Shown here piece by piece: positions 5,336-7,818 of a stretch of DNA of 7,818 bases. The position numbers were made by a program, and so were the translations under genes. The notes under the pieces are model-generated. The model worked only from the letters and a program-made list of their open reading frames with translations, ran no database searches and was not told the DNA's origin. This DNA is from a bacterium (GTDB lineage Bacteria; Vulcanimicrobiota; Vulcanimicrobiia; Vulcanimicrobiales; Vulcanimicrobiaceae): NCBI GenBank assembly GCA_021807065.1, contig JAKAPO010000104.1, forward strand, positions 1-7,818, written 5' to 3'. Every line of letters starts with the position of its first letter. The stretch's first letter is position 1.

Positions 5336-6598
5336 ATGGCCGATTTTCGGACATACCGCGACCGGTTCTTGGAGGCGGAGATACGGCAGGCATTGGCGGA
5401 CACACGTGTGGTAGGGTTGTTCGGCGCGCGACAGACAGGCAAGACCACGCTGGCCGGACACCTTTCCCGCAGGGCCGCTTCCTACGTCACCTTCGATGAT
5501 CTGACGGTGCAAGAAACCGCGAAGGCCGACCCGATGGCCTTCGCGCGCGCCTTACCGCGTGGCTCCGTGATTGACGAGGTTCAACGCGTGCCCGATATTT
5601 TGCCGGCCATCAAGATCATCGTCGATGAGGATCCACGGCCGGGCAGATTCGTTCTCACCGGTTCGGCGAATCTTCTCACGATGCCGCGACTCTCAGAGTC
5701 ACTCGCGGGCCGCATGCAGGTGTTTACGCTCTTCCCGTTCGCACAGGCCGAACTCGAGCGAAGCGGGCGAAACTTCGTGGACCAGATTTTTTCGGGGACT
5801 TTCGACGTCAGGCATACCGTAGTCGGGCATACCATAAAGGAAGATTTTCTTCAGCGCATACCGAGGGGCGGCTATCCCGAGGTCATCGCGCGGCCGCAGA
5901 AGCGGCGCAACGCTTGGTTCGAGTCATACGTAGAGACGATTCTTCGGCGCGACGTTCGTGAGATCGCTGCCATCGAGGACGCGCTTGCAATGCATCGCCT
6001 CCTTCGAGTAGCTGCGGCGCGCAGTGCGGGCATGCTTAACGAAACGGCATTGTCATCGCAGATCGGGTTGCCACGCAAGACGCTATCGCGCTACCTCGGG
6101 ATTCTCGAACGCCTCTACCTGGTGTGGCGCCTGCCTGCGTACGCTCGCAACCGCGCGCACCGGGCTGTGAAATCGCCGAAACTCTATCTCAACGATACCG
6201 GCCTGGCGGCGTACTTGCTCGGCGCAGACGCGGTACACCTTCGAAGGGATCGCAATCTTCTGGGTGGACTGCTCGAAACATTCGTTGCCGCCGAACTTCG
6301 CGCGCAAGCATCATGGAGCCGAAACAGGCCGGAACTCTATCATTATCGCGAACATGACGGTTTGGAAGTTGACCTGCTGCTTGAAAGACATGACGGCAAG
6401 GTTGCAGCGGTAGTGGTCAAAGCGACGAGTTCTCCCGGCGCCACTGACCTCTCGGGATTGCAGCGCGTCGCCGCGGAGATGGGTTCGGCGCTTGCGGCGG
6501 GCGTATTGCTGTACGGCGGAAACCGCGCTCTCCCCTTCGGCAAGCGTCTCTATGCGTTGCCGATCTCCGCATTGTGGAGCTACCTATCGGTCGCGTAG
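5336..6598 (+). CDS. ATPase B: AAA_14/DUF4143 family P-loop ATPase with altered nuclease-like motif
   Basis: This 420-residue protein belongs to the same family as the one at 1255 but is clearly diverged from it. Walker A is GARQTGKTT (residues 30-38). Walker B is the intact SVIDEVQRVPDIL (D80, E81). The sensor strand is FVLTGSANLL, followed by SESLAGRMQVFTLFPF. Middle region: RGGYPEVIARP, YVETILRRDVREIA, and a winged-helix-like segment LSSQIGLPRKTLSRYLGILE. DUF4143 end: KLYLNDTGLAAYLLG, LLETFVAAELR and GLEVDLLLE (E344, D346). The strand that should read 'xIEVKASS' reads AVVVKATSS, so the expected Glu of ExK is Val360 (GTG; GAG would need one base change), while Lys362 remains. The ATPase part looks competent and the nuclease-like part impaired, the reverse of ATPase A. 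ATG 5336 is fixed by the close promoter. A third family member survives as a fragment just downstream. Confidence 0.92.
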   Translation: MADFRTYRDRFLEAEIRQALADTRVVGLFGARQTGKTTLAGHLSRRAASYVTFDDLTVQETAKADPMAFARALPRGSVIDEVQRVPDILPAIKIIVDEDPRPGRFVLTGSANLLTMPRLSESLAGRMQVFTLFPFAQAELERSGRNFVDQIFSGTFDVRHTVVGHTIKEDFLQRIPRGGYPEVIARPQKRRNAWFESYVETILRRDVREIAAIEDALAMHRLLRVAAARSAGMLNETALSSQIGLPRKTLSRYLGILERLYLVWRLPAYARNRAHRAVKSPKLYLNDTGLAAYLLGADAVHLRRDRNLLGGLLETFVAAELRAQASWSRNRPELYHYREHDGLEVDLLLERHDGKVAAVVVKATSSPGATDLSGLQRVAAEMGSALAAGVLLYGGNRALPFGKRLYALPISALWSYLSVA

Positions 6599-6668
6599 CG
6601 GCCGTATTCACCGAACCACTTCAGACGCGGCCAGATCGTTGCGAGCGGTACGATCGGATCGACGATGC

Positions 6669-6815
6669 GGGCCGGACACTCCGGTATTGAAGATGAGCCA
6701 TAGGATGGTCGGGAAATCTACGCTCGCACGCACTTTTGAGTCGGCCGCGCGTCCATACGTGACGCTTGACGAGCTGGATACGTCGAAAGATCAGGAACGC
6801 GGACGCTTGACCAAT
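6669..6815 (+). pseudogene. N-terminal relic of a third DUF4143 ATPase
   Basis: The frame reads GPDTPVLKMSHRMVGKSTLA, then RTFESAARPYVTLDELDTSK. This matches the N-terminus of DUF4143 ATPases, where 'LADTPVVLLxGPRQVGKSTLAR' is followed by 'YVTLDDLDT'. The P-loop is damaged: the family GPRQVGKS is SHRMVGKS here, so the first glycine is Ser. Homology ends near 6815, where the vapB promoter begins. The sensor, winged-helix and DUF4143 regions are absent. The relic is in frame with vapB, but vapB has its own promoter and ATG. It is probably a third copy truncated at the vapBC insertion boundary. Confidence 0.65.
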
Positions 6816-6835
6816 GCATACATAGCATGCATACT
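6807..6835 (+). promoter_or_regulatory. Leaderless promoter of vapBC (TTGACC-17-CATACT)
   Basis: A -35 TTGACC (6807-6812, one mismatch from consensus) and a -10 CATACT (6830-6835) are 17 bases apart. The predicted +1 is 6842-6843, at the ATG of vapB (6843). There is no SD upstream. Confidence 0.6.
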
Positions 6836-6844
6836 AATGCATAT
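6814..6844 (+). repeat. Three ATGCATA(C/T) direct repeats in the vapB promoter
   Basis: ATGCATAC occurs at 6814-6821 and 6827-6834, and ATGCATAT at 6837-6844 (steps of 13 and 10 bases). Each contains the self-complementary ATGCAT. They fill the spacer, overlap the -10 and reach into the vapB start codon, which is where VapB/VapC autorepression would act. Confidence 0.6.
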
Positions 6845-7040
6845 GAGAACAACGCTTATCGTCGACGACGAGCTGATGGAACGGGCTCGGCGCGCGACGG
6901 GGATTCGAGAGAAGACGAGGCTCGTGCGCGCGGGGCTTGAGGCGCTGATCAGCAGGGAGGCGGCGCGGCGCCTCGCAGCGCTTGGGGGAACGCAGCCGCG
7001 GCTCGGGACAATTCCTCGCCGGAGGGCTAGGGCGTCTTAG
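6843..7040 (+). CDS. vapB: VapB-type antitoxin (PF09957-like)
   Basis: This 65-residue antitoxin starts MRTTLIVDDELMERARRATG and continues with REKTRLVRAGLEALISREAA. That is the strand-helix-helix DNA-binding head of the VapB family named in Pfam as VapB_antitoxin. The tail ARRLAALGGTQPRLGTIPRR has the 'LAALGGTxP' linker of the subgroup that pairs with VapC proteins of the type downstream. ATG 6843 is chosen from the homology start and from the promoter, which makes it essentially the first codon of the mRNA. The frame is open further upstream only because it runs into the ATPase relic. The last codons overlap the presumed start region of vapC. Confidence 0.88.
   Translation: MRTTLIVDDELMERARRATGIREKTRLVRAGLEALISREAARRLAALGGTQPRLGTIPRRRARAS
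7021..7026 (+). promoter_or_regulatory. Ribosome-binding site GGAGGG for vapC
   Basis: GGAGGG at 7021-7026, inside the 3' end of vapB, is seven bases upstream of GTC 7034. That codon is where the conserved VapC N-terminus begins, but it is not a normal start codon. Confidence 0.55.
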
Positions 7041-7390
7041 TCCTCGTCGACACCTCCGTATGGATCGAGCACTTGCGCAGAGGGAATGCACGGCTCGAAG
7101 ATCTCCTGGAGCGTGAACTAGTCGCGACGCATCCCTTCGTCATCGGCGAGCTGGCGTGCGGGAGCATTCGCAATCGGCGACGCCTCATGGCCGATCTCGC
7201 CATGCTTCCTGCGATAGCGCAAGCCGAGCACGAAGAGGTCCTACGGCTGACCGAGGAGCGAAAACTGTGGAATGCCGGGGTCGGCTGGATCGACGCGCAC
7301 CTGCTCGCGGCTGCCACTCTCGCGCGCTGTAAGCTTTGGACACTGGACAAGGCGCTGGCCCGCGTAGCTGGAACGCTAGCCGTCCGCTAA
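7034..7390 (+). CDS. vapC: VapC PIN-domain toxin lacking a canonical start codon
   Basis: From 7034 the frame encodes VLVLVDTSVWIEHLR, then HPFVIGELACGSIRNRR, GVGWIDAHLLAAATLA and KLWTLDKAL, an end-to-end VapC ribonuclease of about 118 residues. All four catalytic acids are present: D6, E39, D87, D105. Yet between the in-frame stop TAG 7028-7030 and TTG 7073 there is no ATG, GTG or TTG. The codon at the expected start, seven bases after GGAGGG, is GTC. Starting at TTG 7073 would remove D6 and leave a dead enzyme. Possibilities are a GTG-to-GTC lesion that silenced the toxin, initiation at a non-standard codon, a frameshift from vapB (which stops at 7038-7040), or a sequencing error. The product call is sure; expression is not. 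Confidence 0.75.
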   Translation, partial: VLVLVDTSVWIEHLRRGNARLEDLLERELVATHPFVIGELACGSIRNRRRLMADLAMLPAIAQAEHEEVLRLTEERKLWNAGVGWIDAHLLAAATLARCKLWTLDKALARVAGTLAVR

Positions 7391-7391
7391 G

Positions 7392-7411
7392 CGCGCCGCG
7401 CGTGCGGCGTG
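7392..7411 (+). other. GC-rich hairpin just after vapC
   Basis: CGCGCCGC (7392-7399) and GCGGCGTG (7404-7411) pair with one G-T wobble around a 4-base loop, two bases after the vapC stop. There is no U-tract, so a terminator role is only possible. Confidence 0.3.
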
Positions 7412-7733
7412 GACGACGACCGTTGTGAACAGCCTGGACATTTATTCCAAGCGTCTCTTCCTGCTTCGATGCCGCCGGTTTCACGTCGGTCTGATGACCG
7501 CCGCTAGCGTCTTCGGCTCCACAGGCTGACCCGGCCCAACTCTCCGGGTATCGCGCGAGGTTCACGGCCGCGTTGCGATCGCGGTCGTGGGACGTGCCGC
7601 ACGATGCGCACGCCCAGCAACGCTCTGAGAGCGTGAGGGCTTCGTTCTTTGCGTTGCACGCCGAGCACAGCTTGGACGATGCAAACCAGCGATCCGCGAC
7701 GATTACCACCGAACCCGCCGTCGCCGCCTTCTA
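7412..7733 (-). pseudogene. tnpB: IS200/IS605-type TnpB, C-terminal fragment
   Basis: On the minus strand, after TAG 7733-7731, the frame reads KAATAGSVVIVADRWFASSK, then LCSACNAKNEALTLSE and CWACASCGTSHDRDRNAAVN, then LARYPESWAGSACGAE. This is the C-terminal quarter of TnpB, the RNA-guided nuclease of IS200/IS605 elements. The zinc ribbon keeps both Cys pairs (CSAC and CASC), and the RuvC-III aspartate lies in HDRDRNAA. The wedge, REC and first RuvC segments are missing, so it cannot be active. The frame stays open into the shadow of vapC, so the exact 3' end is uncertain; VKPAASKQEETLGINVQA (about 7433-7486) is probably near the true C-terminus. The 5' side joins a partial lhgO copy. Confidence 0.85.
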
Positions 7734-7818
7734 GTCGAGCTGCCGCCGCTCGGGTTTCACTAACAAATAATCGCCGCGGAACGGCACGATGCGCGGTTCG
7801 GGATCGTCGCCCGTAAGA
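7731..7818 (-). pseudogene. lhgO: Second, partial copy of lhgO fused to the tnpB fragment
   Basis: Bases 7736-7818 are identical to 4349-4431 inside lhgO and in the same orientation. They encode LTGDDPEPR...VKPERRQL. After RRQL the intact gene continues VRGC, but here it reads D followed by TAG (7733-7731) and then directly the TnpB sequence in the same frame. The fragment is cut by the window end, so how much more of lhgO follows is unknown. Perfect identity means a very recent duplication or an assembly join. Confidence 0.8.

Noticed and set aside
6492..6842. A longer vapB product starting inside ATPase B and including the GKSTLAR stub
   Set aside because: The VapB homology begins precisely at ATG 6843, which has its own well-spaced promoter. 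The upstream in-frame part is the tail shadow of ATPase B plus the ATPase relic.
7185..7411. Extension of the TnpB frame on the minus strand through vapC
   Set aside because: Beyond GINVQA the translation no longer resembles TnpB and is the antisense of vapC, whose catalytic motifs are clear.
7392..7411. Intrinsic terminator for vapBC
   Set aside because: The hairpin is good but no T-tract follows, so I list it only as a hairpin.
1..7818. CRISPR array, tRNA, rRNA or integrase/att sites
   Set aside because: No regularly spaced repeats of 20 bases or more, no tRNA cloverleaf that I could trace, no rRNA-like conserved stretch and no recombinase gene. The short ATGCATA repeats are promoter-scale, not CRISPR-scale.

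Overview
This is a GC-rich bacterial chromosomal segment with accessory character. Small toxin-antitoxin and ATPase modules are packed beside decaying gene fragments and one ordinary metabolic gene. No marker gene fixes the phylum. Four genes (both DUF4143 ATPases and both antitoxins) have a recognisable -35/-10 promoter whose predicted start site falls on, or within about five bases of, the start codon, so they look leaderless or nearly so. Other genes (the secreted protein, the coiled-coil protein and the VapC frames) carry normal Shine-Dalgarno sequences. A leaderless/SD mixture is common in Deinococcota, Actinomycetota and several uncultured Terrabacteria-type lineages such as Eremiobacterota. 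That placement is inference only.

Layout. At 1-293 lies the 3' remnant of what looks like a Uma2-family nuclease gene. At 319-909 is a small secreted protein whose start region is tandemly duplicated. At 910-1220 there is no confident gene. At 1255-2442 is DUF4143 ATPase A (plus strand), followed by a minus-strand Uma2-like fragment and a plus-strand coiled-coil fragment joined head to head (2431-2705). At 2730-3390 is a minus-strand RHH antitoxin/PIN toxin pair with its own palindrome-bearing promoter. At 3568-3861 is an intact coiled-coil membrane protein, a paralogue of the fragment. Its stop shares a CTAG with the stop of lhgO, an L-2-hydroxyglutarate oxidase gene on the minus strand (3858-5060). 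At 5053-5310 an unrecognised remnant lies upstream of lhgO. At 5336-6598 is DUF4143 ATPase B. At 6669-6815 is the N-terminal relic of a third DUF4143 ATPase. At 6843-7390 is a second, unrelated vapBC pair. At 7412-7730 is the C-terminal piece of an IS200/IS605 TnpB, joined at 7736 to an 83-bp perfect repeat of the interior of lhgO that runs to the window end.

How it fits together. The region resembles a landing site for self-promoted, selfish or defence-like modules: DUF4143 ATPases, Uma2, two VapBC types and TnpB. Several have decayed. The most intriguing signals are four. The two full-length DUF4143 ATPases carry complementary single-residue lesions: A has lost the Walker B glutamate, and B has lost the nuclease-like E of ExK. 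The four modules share leaderless promoter geometry. The second vapC lacks a canonical start codon at its conserved N-terminus although its SD and catalytic residues are intact. The lhgO/tnpB junction appears to lie at a stretch encoding RRQL in both genes.
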